A DNA stretch of 64,000 nucleotides from JAQBDA01 sp963709875 (GCA_963709875.1 CAVPYB010000012.1:620001-684000); one strand, 5' to 3'; shown: positions 33,252 to 42,234, counted from the first letter of the stretch. Numbers and translations: made by a program. Notes: a model not told the origin generated them from the sequence alone.

Positions 33252-34636
33252 CCCCCAACCCACGATCGAACGGACACCAGCCTGCTGCGCTGGTCATCGG
33301 CGGAGGCATCGCCGGGATCCAGTCGGCGCTGGACATCGCCGAAGCCGGTTTCAAGGTCTACCTGGTGGAGCGATCTCCCAGCATCGGCGGCAGGATGTCC
33401 CAACTTGACAAGACCTTCCCCACTCTGGACTGCTCATCCTGCATCCTGACCCCACGGATGGTGGATGTCAGCCGCCACCCGAATATCGAGCTGCTGACCT
33501 ACTCCGAAGTCAGCCAGGTGAGCGGGCAGGCAGGGGACTTCCAGGTGCGCATCAAGCGCAAACCGCGCTACGTGGATGCGGATAAATGCCGCGGCTGCGG
33601 TCTGTGCGCACAGGCCTGCCGCCTGAGCGGGCGGGTGAGCGGCGAGCCGGGCAGCGATTTCAACGCCGGGATCGCCAAGCGGGCTGCCATCTATGTGCCT
33701 TTCCCCCAGGCTGTGCCGCTGATCTACACCGTTGACCCGCAGGCCTGCGTCTACCTGACGCGGGGCGTGTGCGGGAAGACCTTCCTGTGTAAGGACGCCT
33801 GTGATGCGGACGCGATCGACTTCAGCCAGACGGAGGAGTATATGGACGTTGAAGTCGAGACCATCGTGGTCGCCACCGGCTTCGATGTCTTCGACGCTCA
33901 CCGGCGTCCCGAGCTGGGCTACGGTGTGTACCCCCAGGTGATCACCACGCTGGAGTTCGAGCGGCTGGCGTCGGCTTCCGGCCCTACCGCCGGAAAGATT
34001 ACCCTGAACGGGCAGACGCCGCGCGAGATCGTATTCATCCACTGCGTCGGCTCACGCGACCGCAGCCTGGAGGGGAACGGGGACGAGTGTTCGCCGTCCT
34101 ACTGCTCGCGGGTGTGCTGCATGGCAGTTGCCAAACAGGCACACCTGGCACACGACCGCATCCCCGGGGCGAAAGTGACGGTCTTTTATATGGATGTGCG
34201 CGCCTTCGGAAAAGGCTTCGAAGAGTTCTACGACCGTGTGAGGGAGGAAGGCGTGCTCTACCGGCGCGGCAATCCCTCCGAGATCCTCCGCCGGGGGGAG
34301 AAGCTAGTGGTGCGCGCCGAGGACACCCTGCTTGGAGAGCCGGTCGAGCTGGAAGCCGACCTGGTCGTGCTGGCGGTGGGCATGCAGCCCCGGCAGGACG
34401 CGGCCCAGATGGCAGGGATGCTCGACCTGGAACGCAGTGCAGATGGTTTCTACCAGGAGAGCCACCCCAAGCTGCACACGGTGGAGAGCAATATACCCGG
34501 GGTTTACCTGGCGGGCTGCTGCCAGGGTCCCAAAGACATCCCCGATACGGTGGCGCACGCCAAAGCCGCCGCTTCCGCTGCAATGATCACATTGGCAAAT
34601 TCTCACCCGATAGGAGTCGTACATGCTAACCATTGA
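33248..34636 (+). CDS. hdrA: HdrA-like flavoprotein with intact cysteine pair
   Basis: This 462-residue HdrA homologue lacks the N-terminal VGVFICHCG-type domain. It starts directly with the FAD fold (LVIGGGIAGIQSAL) and the HdrA pair DCSSCILTP (about residue 60), followed by CRGCGLCAQAC, CGKTFLCKDAC and the flavin-domain motifs CVGSRD and CSRVCCM. It should carry one FAD and several [4Fe-4S] clusters and could be a bifurcating flavin subunit. It overlaps the FrhB-like gene before it and the HdrD-like gene after it, so the three are a tightly coupled unit. There are no C-terminal ferredoxin repeats, unlike the other two HdrA proteins here. Confidence 0.9.
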   Translation: MTPNPRSNGHQPAALVIGGGIAGIQSALDIAEAGFKVYLVERSPSIGGRMSQLDKTFPTLDCSSCILTPRMVDVSRHPNIELLTYSEVSQVSGQAGDFQVRIKRKPRYVDADKCRGCGLCAQACRLSGRVSGEPGSDFNAGIAKRAAIYVPFPQAVPLIYTVDPQACVYLTRGVCGKTFLCKDACDADAIDFSQTEEYMDVEVETIVVATGFDVFDAHRRPELGYGVYPQVITTLEFERLASASGPTAGKITLNGQTPREIVFIHCVGSRDRSLEGNGDECSPSYCSRVCCMAVAKQAHLAHDRIPGAKVTVFYMDVRAFGKGFEEFYDRVREEGVLYRRGNPSEILRRGEKLVVRAEDTLLGEPVELEADLVVLAVGMQPRQDAAQMAGMLDLERSADGFYQESHPKLHTVESNIPGVYLAGCCQGPKDIPDTVAHAKAAASAAMITLANSHPIGVVHANH

Positions 34637-35771
34637 GAGCCGCCAATTTGCCCGAGAACACGGACTCTACGCCTGCATCCAGTGCGGCAAGTGCACTGGC
34701 GGCTGCCCGATGGCGATCAAAACCCGCCTCAACCCGCGCAACCTGATCTACCGCCTGCTGGTCGCCGGGAACGGGTTCGACCTAGAAGGGATCGAGGAAC
34801 TGTGGGACTGCACCACCTGCAACACCTGCTACAGCCGCTGTCCCAAGCTGGTCAACCCGATGGAGGCGTTCATCGCCCTGCGCAGCGCTATCGTCGAGAA
34901 GGGGCGCGTGCACCCGAACGTCAAGACCGCCCTGGAGAGCACCTTCCGGCACGGCAACCCGCTGACCATGCCGCGTGAAGAGCGCGGGGATTGGGCTGAC
35001 GGGCTGGAGATCAAGCAGAGCGACCAGGAAGCAGAGTACCTGTACTTCGCCGGCTGCACCCCCAGCTACGACCCACGCGTGCAGAAGGTCGCCCAGTCGC
35101 TGGTGAAGCTACTGCAGGGTGCAGGGGTCGATTTCAAAACCCTGGGCGCTGATGAGAGCTGCTGCGGCAGCGAAGTGCGCCGCCTGGGAGAAGAAGGGCT
35201 GTTCGAGATGATCGTCGAGGAAAACCAGGAGCTTTATAAGAGCTTCGGCGTCGAGCGCATGCTCACCACCTCCCCGCATTGCTACAGCACCTTCAAGAAC
35301 GATTACCCCAAGAACGGGCTGCAGGTACAGCATTATACCGAGGTCCTGGCCGGATTGGTCTCTAAAGAGGCTGCCGCAGACGGTGCGCCCAGGCTTTCAT
35401 TTTCCCAGAAATATGCCCGGACGGTAACCTACCACGACCCGTGCTACCTGGGGAAGCACAACCGCATCTTCGATGAGCCGCGCGCGGTGCTGAAAAGCAT
35501 CCCCGGCTTGAAGCTGGTGGAGATGGACCGCAGCCGGGAAAAGAGCCTGTGCTGCGAAGGCGGCGGTGGGCGCATGTGGCTGGAGGGCACCAACCCCGGC
35601 CTGCGCCTGGCTCAGCTGAGGGTCAAAGAAGCGCTGGAAACCGGGGCGGAGGTGCTGGCAACGGCCTGCCCGTTCTGCCTGCTGACCCTCGACGAAGCGG
35701 TCAAGCACCTGAACGCCGAAGACAAGATCCAGGTGCTGGATATCGCCGAGATCGCTGTGGAAGCTTTGTGA
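34623..35771 (+). CDS. HdrD/GlpC-like protein: two [4Fe-4S] motifs plus two CCG domains
   Basis: The 382-residue protein combines an HdrC-like N-terminus (CIQCGKCTGGCP about residue 18, CTTCNTCYSRCP about residue 62) with two CCG domains. The second CCG domain is intact (DPCYLG, CCEGGGG, CPFCLLTL). In the first (FAGCTPSY, ESCCGSE, TSPHCYSTF) the first cysteine of the final CxxC is replaced by serine, so its cluster may be altered or absent. Such fusions act as HdrD, GlpC or as subunits of thiol-fumarate reductases and lactate oxidases. The ATG at 34623 lies inside the end of the preceding hdrA gene. Confidence 0.88.
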   Translation: MLTIESRQFAREHGLYACIQCGKCTGGCPMAIKTRLNPRNLIYRLLVAGNGFDLEGIEELWDCTTCNTCYSRCPKLVNPMEAFIALRSAIVEKGRVHPNVKTALESTFRHGNPLTMPREERGDWADGLEIKQSDQEAEYLYFAGCTPSYDPRVQKVAQSLVKLLQGAGVDFKTLGADESCCGSEVRRLGEEGLFEMIVEENQELYKSFGVERMLTTSPHCYSTFKNDYPKNGLQVQHYTEVLAGLVSKEAAADGAPRLSFSQKYARTVTYHDPCYLGKHNRIFDEPRAVLKSIPGLKLVEMDRSREKSLCCEGGGGRMWLEGTNPGLRLAQLRVKEALETGAEVLATACPFCLLTLDEAVKHLNAEDKIQVLDIAEIAVEAL

Positions 35772-35787
35772 AGGAGAAGTTGCAGCC

Positions 35788-36051
35788 ATGACCTCTCGAA
35801 ACCAGAAAAAATGGGAAGACCTGAGCACACCCCAGAGAATATCTGCCGTGCTGCTCGGCATCGCCCAGATCACGCTCCTGGTAGCTGCGCTGCTGGATCT
35901 TCGCAAGCGCCCGGCAGAGGATATCACCTGGGGTAACAAGCGCATCTGGATCATGATCGCATTCATCAACTACATCGGTCCAATCGCTTATTTCCTGTTT
36001 GGACGGAGAGGAAAGGCGCTGAGCAACGACCAGGTAGTGGAGATTAAATGA
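35788..36051 (+). CDS. Small PLDc_N-type two-helix membrane protein
   Basis: The 87 residues have two membrane helices (VLLGIAQITLLVAALLDL and WIMIAFINYIGPIAYFLFG), a conserved arrangement of the phospholipase D nuclease N-terminal (PLDc_N) family, with an RGKAL tail. No catalytic HKD motif is present. Stand-alone PLDc_N proteins have no known activity. It is the only clearly membrane-bound product inside the hdr gene cluster and could anchor an otherwise soluble complex, or it may simply be a passenger. A GAAGGAG site precedes the ATG region. Confidence 0.8.
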   Translation: MTSRNQKKWEDLSTPQRISAVLLGIAQITLLVAALLDLRKRPAEDITWGNKRIWIMIAFINYIGPIAYFLFGRRGKALSNDQVVEIK

Positions 36052-36085
36052 TCGGCAAGTCATGGATCGCCCGGAGAGTTGAACA

Positions 36086-37825
36086 ATGAGCGTTACCAAA
36101 CCCAGGATCGGCGTGTATATCTGTCACTGCGGGATCAATATCTCTGCCACGGTGGACGTCGCCGCAGTTACCCGCCAGGCGATGCAGCTTCCCGGGGTGG
36201 TGGTCGCCCGGGATTACACCTATATGTGCTCCGACCCCGGTCAGGTGCTGATCAAAAATGATATCAAGGAGCACAACCTGGACCGGGTGGTGGTGGCTTC
36301 CTGTTCGCCGCGCATGCACGAGCTGACCTTCCGCGCGGCGGTCGCCGAGGCAGACCTGAATCCCTACTGCTTCGAGATGGCGAATATCCGCGAGCAGTGC
36401 TCCTGGGTGCACCCCAACGAACCGGATACCACCCGCAAAGCCTTCGACCTGGTGGCGGCTGCGGTCGCCAAAGCCAGCCGGCTGGAGCCGCTGCAGGTAC
36501 GCCAGGTGCCGGTGACCCCGGCTGCGCTGGTGATCGGCGGGGGTATTGCCGGGATGCAGGCAGCCCTGGATATCGCCGAGGCGGGTTTCGATGTCGCACT
36601 GGTCGAGCAATCCGATACTCTTGGAGGTCAAAGCGCCAGGCTGCACCGGACCTTCCCATCCCTGGAGCCAGTGGCGGAATTCATCCAGCCGCTGGTCGAG
36701 CGCGTTGAGAACCACCCCCGCGTCAGGGTGATGACCGAGGCCAGGGTGACCGAGGTCGGCGGCTACATGGGCAACTTCCAGGTGCAGGTGCGCCAGGGCG
36801 ACCAGACGCACGCGGTCGCTGCCGGGACGATCATCGTAGCGACCGGCTTCGAGACCTTCGACCCGCAGCGCAGACCGGAGCTGGGCTACAAGCAATATCC
36901 CGAAGTGATCACCACGATGGAATTCGAGCAGCTGGCAGCCAATGGGCTGGGCAGCAACGGCAGCGCGCCGCGGGAGGTGGTCTTCATCCAGTGCGTCGGC
37001 TCGCGCGACCAGAGCGTCGGCAACCCGTACTGCTCACGGGTGTGCTGCATGGTGACCGCCCGGCAGGCTCATCTGGTGAGCCAGACGCTGCCGGATGCCC
37101 GGGTGACGGTTTTCTACATGGATATGCGCGCCTACGGCAAAGGCTTCGAGGAATATTACGACCGGCTGCGGGAAGACGGCGTGCTTTACCGGCGCGGCAA
37201 CCCCTCCGAGATCACCCGCAATGGCGAGCGGCTGCTGGTGCGAGCGGAGGACACCCTGCTGGGAGAGTGGGTAGAAGTCGAAGCCGACCTGGTCGTGCTG
37301 GCGGTCGGCATGGAGCCGCGCCCGGACAGCGCCGAGATCGCCGGGCTGCTCAAGCTCTCCCGCTCGTCGGACGGCTTCCTGATGGAAGCCCACCCCAAGC
37401 TGCGCCCGGTGGAGACTTCCATGGCGGGCGTCTTCCTGGCGGGCTGCTGCCAGGGACCGAAAGATATCAGCGACACAGCTGCCCAGGCGCGGGCGGCGGC
37501 ATCGGCGGCGATGATCCCGCTGATGCGCGGCCAGGTGCAGATCGAAGCGACAACATCGTTTGTCATCGAGGAATTGTGCGCCGGCTGCGGGCAATGTGCG
37601 GAAGTGTGCACCTTCGGCGCCCTGTCGCTGCACCCGGTGCGGGGCGTGATGACCGTCAACCCGGTGCTGTGCCAGGGCTGCGGGGCGTGTGCGGCGACCT
37701 GCCCATCCGGGGCAATCAACATCCACCATTTTACTTTCGAGCAGTTCATGAACCAGATCGAGGCGCTGACCGACTGGCACCTAGAAATCCCCGATCTGGT
37801 GGCAGCGGAGCCAGTGCAGCCGTAA
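36086..37825 (+). CDS. hdrA: HdrA-like flavoprotein lacking the internal cysteine pair, with two C-terminal ferredoxin sites
   Basis: The 579-residue HdrA has an N-terminal cluster domain (IGVYICHCGINI, YMCSDPG, ASCSPRMHE), an FAD fold (VIGGGIAGMQAAL, about residue 150), CVGSRD and CSRVCCM in the flavin region, and two ferredoxin sites at the end (CAGCGQCAEVCTFGA and CQGCGACAATCPSGA). Where the other HdrA proteins have DCxxC after the KTFP motif, this one reads HRTFPSLEPVAEF. That cluster is therefore missing, as in the second half of the giant fusion. It is probably a relay HdrA that pairs with the cysteine-containing HdrA at 33248-34636. Confidence 0.9.
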   Translation: MSVTKPRIGVYICHCGINISATVDVAAVTRQAMQLPGVVVARDYTYMCSDPGQVLIKNDIKEHNLDRVVVASCSPRMHELTFRAAVAEADLNPYCFEMANIREQCSWVHPNEPDTTRKAFDLVAAAVAKASRLEPLQVRQVPVTPAALVIGGGIAGMQAALDIAEAGFDVALVEQSDTLGGQSARLHRTFPSLEPVAEFIQPLVERVENHPRVRVMTEARVTEVGGYMGNFQVQVRQGDQTHAVAAGTIIVATGFETFDPQRRPELGYKQYPEVITTMEFEQLAANGLGSNGSAPREVVFIQCVGSRDQSVGNPYCSRVCCMVTARQAHLVSQTLPDARVTVFYMDMRAYGKGFEEYYDRLREDGVLYRRGNPSEITRNGERLLVRAEDTLLGEWVEVEADLVVLAVGMEPRPDSAEIAGLLKLSRSSDGFLMEAHPKLRPVETSMAGVFLAGCCQGPKDISDTAAQARAAASAAMIPLMRGQVQIEATTSFVIEELCAGCGQCAEVCTFGALSLHPVRGVMTVNPVLCQGCGACAATCPSGAINIHHFTFEQFMNQIEALTDWHLEIPDLVAAEPVQP

Positions 37826-37870
37826 GCCTGCGGAGAATCCCTTATTATCGATACCAAGGAAGGTGAAACT

Positions 37871-38869
37871 ATGTCCGAAGCCTGGATGATCCACACCCAT
37901 GGCAACCCACTGGATACCATACGCCAGCTTTTGAAGGACCTGTGGCAAGGGTCCGGCCTGCAGGGTATGCTGGTGCCCACCTACCATGACGGGGAAGACG
38001 AGTCCGCGCCGCGCATCATAGAACATATCGAAGAGCTCGCCGGTGCAGACCCGTGCGTGCCGCTCATGCCGGTCAACGCCAGCAAGCTGGTCCTGGAACG
38101 AGCCCGGCAGAATCCGACCGGGCGCTATGCGGCTGTACTGCGCTCGTGTGAAGCGCGCGCCCTGAGCGAGGTAGCCCGCCGCGAAGCCCTGGGCCTGGAC
38201 AACTGGCTGGTCATCGGCATAGACTGCCTGGCCAGCTACGACGAGCAGGACTTCGACTGGCGCGTGCAGAAGGCAGGCTCGATCGAGCAGGTCTCACGAG
38301 AGAACCTAGGCCACGCTCGCCAGGGCGGCATCGCCCTGCACCGCTTCCGCAACGCCTGCCAGATGTGCACCTCCCCCGAAGCCAGCAGCGCCGACGTATG
38401 CATCGGTCTGCTGGGTCTGCCGGTGAAGCAGGTGCTGCTGGTGCGCGCCAAAGACCGGGAGACCGCCGAGAGCCTGAATCTGGATGGGATCACAGACGAC
38501 ATTGCACCGCCGACGCTGGTTTTCCAGCAGGAACGGGTGATCAAAACGCTCAAGGAGCGCCGACTGCGCACCCTGGAGCGGATGGTGCAAGATTTGAGCG
38601 CCGAGGTCCCTGAGGGGATCGACGAGCTGGTCGCGCACCTGCAGGAATGCAGCCCCTGCCAGGAGTGCCTGGCAGCCTGCCCAATCTTCTCCTCCGAGAT
38701 CGCCACGACCGGCAGTGCGCAGGATATCACGCACGAAGCGGCGGTGCGCTGGCTTTTATCCTGCGTATCCTGCGGCATGTGCGAGCAAGCCTGCCCCGAC
38801 CACATGCCCCTGGCGGCGATCTTCCGCCGCATCAGCGAGGAGCTGAAGGAAGATGTTGTGCCAGCCTGA
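37871..38869 (+). CDS. FrhB/FdhB-family flavo-Fe-S subunit, copy 2
   Basis: The 332 residues follow the same plan as the copy at 32142-33251: AAVLRSCEARALSEVAR and VIGIDCLASY in the first half, NACQMCTSP in the middle, then CSPCQECLAACP and CVSCGMCEQACP near the end. It follows the second hdrA at 45 bases with a GGAAGG binding site, repeating the FrhB-HdrA pairing. The repeated pairing suggests that each HdrA has its own FrhB-like electron entry or exit. Cofactor use (F420, NAD(P) or none) is not evident. Confidence 0.84.
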   Translation: MSEAWMIHTHGNPLDTIRQLLKDLWQGSGLQGMLVPTYHDGEDESAPRIIEHIEELAGADPCVPLMPVNASKLVLERARQNPTGRYAAVLRSCEARALSEVARREALGLDNWLVIGIDCLASYDEQDFDWRVQKAGSIEQVSRENLGHARQGGIALHRFRNACQMCTSPEASSADVCIGLLGLPVKQVLLVRAKDRETAESLNLDGITDDIAPPTLVFQQERVIKTLKERRLRTLERMVQDLSAEVPEGIDELVAHLQECSPCQECLAACPIFSSEIATTGSAQDITHEAAVRWLLSCVSCGMCEQACPDHMPLAAIFRRISEELKEDVVPA

Positions 38870-38902
38870 AAGGATAGACCCTAACCAGACGCGGAGAACG
38901 AT

Positions 38903-39340
38903 ATGCCCCTGAGAGTACAGACCGACCCACAGCGCATCGAGCCAATCCTGCGCCTGATCTTCTCCCAGCCGCGCCCGCCGGTCGCCCGCTGCCGCCTGCT
39001 CAGCTCGGGTTTCGGACCCGGGCATATGCTCAAGGCTGAGGCGGAACTGACCGGAAGCAAGGCTTGCCTGGGCTGCGGCTGCTGTATGGATGCCTGCCCG
39101 GTGCTGGCGCGCGACCCCAAACGCAAACTGCGCAGCGAGTCGCGCACTTCGATGGCACTGGAGACACTGATAGGCGAGGACTGCGACCGCTGCGGCAACT
39201 GCGCCCTGGCCTGCCCACAGGTGGACCCGAGCATCAAGCACTTCCTGGTGCAGACCCATCTGGCCGAAGGGATGGCAGAACTGCTCGAGAAAGCCAGCAG
39301 CGATGAGCTATTCGTGCTCGATCTCGTTTTAAGCGGGTGA
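38903..39340 (+). CDS. Dicluster [4Fe-4S] ferredoxin, HdrC-like
   Basis: The 145-residue protein has CLGCGCCMDACP (about residue 55) and CDRCGNCALACP (about residue 93), each for one [4Fe-4S] cluster, with a helical tail. The N-terminal 45 residues have no motif. It resembles HdrC or a bacterial dicluster relay. Its place between the FrhB-like and SdhB-like genes suggests it passes electrons between HdrA and the fumarate-reductase-type module. Confidence 0.82.
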   Translation: MPLRVQTDPQRIEPILRLIFSQPRPPVARCRLLSSGFGPGHMLKAEAELTGSKACLGCGCCMDACPVLARDPKRKLRSESRTSMALETLIGEDCDRCGNCALACPQVDPSIKHFLVQTHLAEGMAELLEKASSDELFVLDLVLSG

Positions 39341-39347
39341 AACTATC

Positions 39348-40013
39348 ATGGCCAAGATCTATATATACAACCAACGATACGAAGTCCCGGACGACCTGAC
39401 CATATTGAGAGCCTTCGAGTGGGCCGGCTATACCCTGACCCGCGGTGTGGGCTGCCGGGGTGGATTCTGCGGGGCCTGCGGCACCGTTTACCGCCACACA
39501 GACGACCACAAGCTGCACTTTGCCCTGGCCTGCCAGACGGTGATCGAGCCCGGCATGGTCCTTGGACCGATCCCCTTCTTCCCGGCACAGCGAGCGCACT
39601 ACGATCTGGCCGCGCTGCAGCCAGCAGGCGAGACCCTTCTGGAGCTCTACCCTGAGCTAGTGCGCTGCTACGGCTGCAACACCTGCACCAAAGCCTGCCC
39701 GCAGGAGCTGGATGTGCTCGGCTATATCTCCGCTGCGCTGCGCGGCGACCTGACCACGCTGGCAGACGAATCGTTCGACTGCATCCTATGCGGTCTGTGC
39801 GTGGCGCGCTGCCCGGCGGAGATCGTGCCGCCCAACGTGGCGCTGCTCGGACGGCGGCTGTACGGCAGCTACCTGGCGCCGCGCGCCGGGCACCTGCGCC
39901 AGCGGGTGGAGGAGATTGCCAGCGGGCTGTACCAGGCAGAGCTGGATGAGCTGAAAGCCCTGCCCCTGGACGAGCTAAAGAGCCGCTACAACCAGCGTGT
40001 GATCGAGAATTAG
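39348..40013 (+). CDS. SdhB/FrdB-like iron-sulfur subunit
   Basis: The 221-residue protein starts with a [2Fe-2S] domain (CRGGFCGACG near residue 31 and a later ACQT), followed by two [4Fe-4S] motifs (CYGCNTCTKACP about residue 106, CILCGLCVARCP about residue 145). The order [2Fe-2S] then [4Fe-4S] is that of succinate dehydrogenase/fumarate reductase B subunits, but the last cluster set differs from the [3Fe-4S] of classical SdhB and no quinone-binding membrane subunit is encoded nearby. It probably serves the SdhA-like flavoprotein at 42360-44009 within a soluble complex. Confidence 0.85.
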   Translation: MAKIYIYNQRYEVPDDLTILRAFEWAGYTLTRGVGCRGGFCGACGTVYRHTDDHKLHFALACQTVIEPGMVLGPIPFFPAQRAHYDLAALQPAGETLLELYPELVRCYGCNTCTKACPQELDVLGYISAALRGDLTTLADESFDCILCGLCVARCPAEIVPPNVALLGRRLYGSYLAPRAGHLRQRVEEIASGLYQAELDELKALPLDELKSRYNQRVIEN

Positions 40014-40014
40014 C

Positions 40015-41124
40015 ATGGACTTCGATTTCCCTGCCGACATTATTATGCTGCGCGATATGCTGAGGCGTTTCGTGCAGAAAGAAGCCCGCCCGCTGGAGAT
40101 GAAGTATTTCACCGGCGGCAGGCTCGAACCCGAAGAGCGAGCCCGCCTGCGTCAGTCGATCGAGCAGATGGGGCTGTGGGGGCTGACCGCGCCGGAGGAA
40201 TTCGGCGGAGGCGGCCTGGATACGACCAGCGCGTGCCTGATCGAGGAAGAGCTGGGCAAGACCTTCATCCCGCTCGACATTGGCGAGCTCCCGCTGCCGC
40301 TGTATGCCTGCTCTGAAGAACAGGCCACCCAGTACCTGGAACCGGTGCTGATGGGTGAAAGGCGAGCGATCATCGCGGCCCGCGAGCCGGGAGCGGACGG
40401 GCACCAGCCCGACTGTTGGGGTACCAGCGCCGCTCTCGAGAACGGCGGCTACCGGGTCAGCGGGCACAAATCGCTGAGCGCCTTGCCCGAGGCGGGCGAT
40501 TTCCTGATCCTTTACGCCCACCTCCCACAGGGCTTGAGCGCCTTATTGGTCGATGCAGACCTACCGGGCCTGACGATCCGCCAGGACGACAGCCCGCTGG
40601 CCGTGCTGGAAGACTGCCGCCTGCCCGCCGGGGCATTGCTCGGCGAAGCGGGGAGCGCTCTGCAGTTGGGCGCCGCCACCGCTCCCCATCTGTGGATCAG
40701 GATGGGGGCGCGCTATATTGGCATCGTAGAGCGGCTGCTGGAGATGGCCGGCGAGCACGCCCGGGATTGGGTCTCACACGGTGCAGCGCTGGCGGTGCGC
40801 CCCGCCATCCAGGAGATGCTGGCAGAGATGCGCACCGACCTGGAGAGCGCGCGCTGGCTGGTTTACCACGCCGCCTGGCTGGCAGACAGCGGATCCGCGG
40901 AGGCATTGCGCTCACCCGCCGCCCAGGTGCGCCTGGCAACCGGGGGGATGCTGCAGCGTGCGGTCGACCGCACGACGATGATCTTCTGCGGACCGGGCAC
41001 GTCGCCCCAGATCGAGCCGCAGCGCATGGTGCGCAGCGTGGTGCCCTATGATGCGCTCCAGCTCGCCATGCAGCAGGCGCGCCTGGTCATTGCTGCGGAA
41101 GAACTCAACCGGGAAGCAGGATAA
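40015..41124 (+). CDS. Acyl-CoA dehydrogenase homologue inside the redox operon
   Basis: The 369 residues match the acyl-CoA dehydrogenase fold: helical N-terminal domain with LTAPEEFGGGGLD, middle beta domain (IIAAREPGADG, VSGHKSLSALPEAGDFLILY), and C-terminal helical domain ending in a degenerate GTSPQIEPQRMVRSV. The usual aromatic-Glu-Gly of the C-terminal active-site region is not obvious. It may use a different catalytic base or substrate, or act as an electron-transfer flavin subunit. Its ATG lies one base after the SdhB-like stop and an FrhB-like gene follows, so it is clearly part of the operon, which ties the complex to acyl-CoA oxidation or enoyl-CoA reduction. Confidence 0.85.
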   Translation: MDFDFPADIIMLRDMLRRFVQKEARPLEMKYFTGGRLEPEERARLRQSIEQMGLWGLTAPEEFGGGGLDTTSACLIEEELGKTFIPLDIGELPLPLYACSEEQATQYLEPVLMGERRAIIAAREPGADGHQPDCWGTSAALENGGYRVSGHKSLSALPEAGDFLILYAHLPQGLSALLVDADLPGLTIRQDDSPLAVLEDCRLPAGALLGEAGSALQLGAATAPHLWIRMGARYIGIVERLLEMAGEHARDWVSHGAALAVRPAIQEMLAEMRTDLESARWLVYHAAWLADSGSAEALRSPAAQVRLATGGMLQRAVDRTTMIFCGPGTSPQIEPQRMVRSVVPYDALQLAMQQARLVIAAEELNREAG

Positions 41125-41145
41125 GCCTGCGCCCAGAGGTGCCTG

Positions 41146-42234
41146 ATGCAGGTCAGCCAATTACTCGAGGTCCAGAACGGGGATGCGCTGCAAGCGCTGC
41201 GCTCTTTCCTGACCGGCTGGTGGGAGCAGTACCAGCCGGAGGCATTGCTGGCCCCGGTCGAAGATCCAGGGGGGACTACCATTGTCTCGCAGCTCATCGA
41301 GGATCCGGCCGACCTGAGGCGGGTGAACCCCTTCGCCCCATTGATGACCTGCAATGCTGCCCGGAGCGCATATGACCTGCAGCAAAACGGCCGCAGCAGG
41401 ATGGCGGCCATCCTGCGCCCCTGCGAGGTGCGCTCGTACGCGGAGCTGCTCAAGCGCGGGCGCCCACTGACGCCCCACCCGGCCGAACCTGACGACCTCC
41501 AGGACGGGCGCATGCTGATCTTCGGCGTGGACTGCATGGGCACGTACTCGCACAAATTTTTCGACAAGAAGCTCAAAGACCTGAGCCTGCCCGAGCTGAC
41601 CCAGGCCACCTTAAAAAATGCCTCGGCGGGCGGCTTCCGGCAGCAAAACCTGCGCCAGGCCTGCCAGACCTGCGACTGGCCTGCCCCCTGGGGAGCGGAT
41701 GTGGTGATCGGCACAGTCGGCGTTGATAGCGATCGATACCTGCTGCTGCTGGCGCGCGGGGAGACCGGCAAGCGCTGCCTGAAAGCGAGCAGGCTGGCTG
41801 CCTCCACGGCCGCGGTACACCAACTCAGCCACCGCGAGACCATCGTGAGCGCTGTGGCGGAGGCACGCGCCGGGGTGCGTAAAGGGCTGCTGGCGACCAC
41901 CGCCTACCACAACCGCTTCGACGAGCTGGGCAGCATCCTGGGCTGGTTCGCCACCTGCTCGCTGTGCGGTGACTGCCTGCAGGCCTGCCCGACCTACTTT
42001 GGCGAGTTCGACCCGCCTACCGACGGCGGCCGCCGTCCGGCGGGAGCCCTGGCGAACATGGTGCTGCTCAGCCGCTGGCTGGCATCCTGCTCCGGCTGCG
42101 GCATGTGCGAGGAGAACTGCGAGCGCAGCGTGCCACTGACCCTGCTGGTCTCCGCCCTCAGCCACCGCATCCGGGAGGAGAACGACTATATCACCGGCAG
42201 CCCGGACCAGCCGCCGCCCTGGGCAGGCGATTGA
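41146..42234 (+). CDS. FrhB/FdhB-family flavo-Fe-S subunit, copy 3
   Basis: This is a third, more diverged copy of 362 residues: MAAILRPCEVRSYAELLK and IFGVDCMGTY in the first half, QACQTCDWP in the middle, CSLCGDCLQACP and CSGCGMCEENC near the end. It follows the acyl-CoA dehydrogenase gene by 21 bases. The N-terminal 60 residues are related to the other copies in pattern (DPADLRRVNPFAPLMTCNA). It may link the acyl-CoA dehydrogenase or the SdhA-like subunit to the HdrA pool. A gap of about 125 bases follows before the flavoprotein gene. Confidence 0.83.
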   Translation: MQVSQLLEVQNGDALQALRSFLTGWWEQYQPEALLAPVEDPGGTTIVSQLIEDPADLRRVNPFAPLMTCNAARSAYDLQQNGRSRMAAILRPCEVRSYAELLKRGRPLTPHPAEPDDLQDGRMLIFGVDCMGTYSHKFFDKKLKDLSLPELTQATLKNASAGGFRQQNLRQACQTCDWPAPWGADVVIGTVGVDSDRYLLLLARGETGKRCLKASRLAASTAAVHQLSHRETIVSAVAEARAGVRKGLLATTAYHNRFDELGSILGWFATCSLCGDCLQACPTYFGEFDPPTDGGRRPAGALANMVLLSRWLASCSGCGMCEENCERSVPLTLLVSALSHRIREENDYITGSPDQPPPWAGD

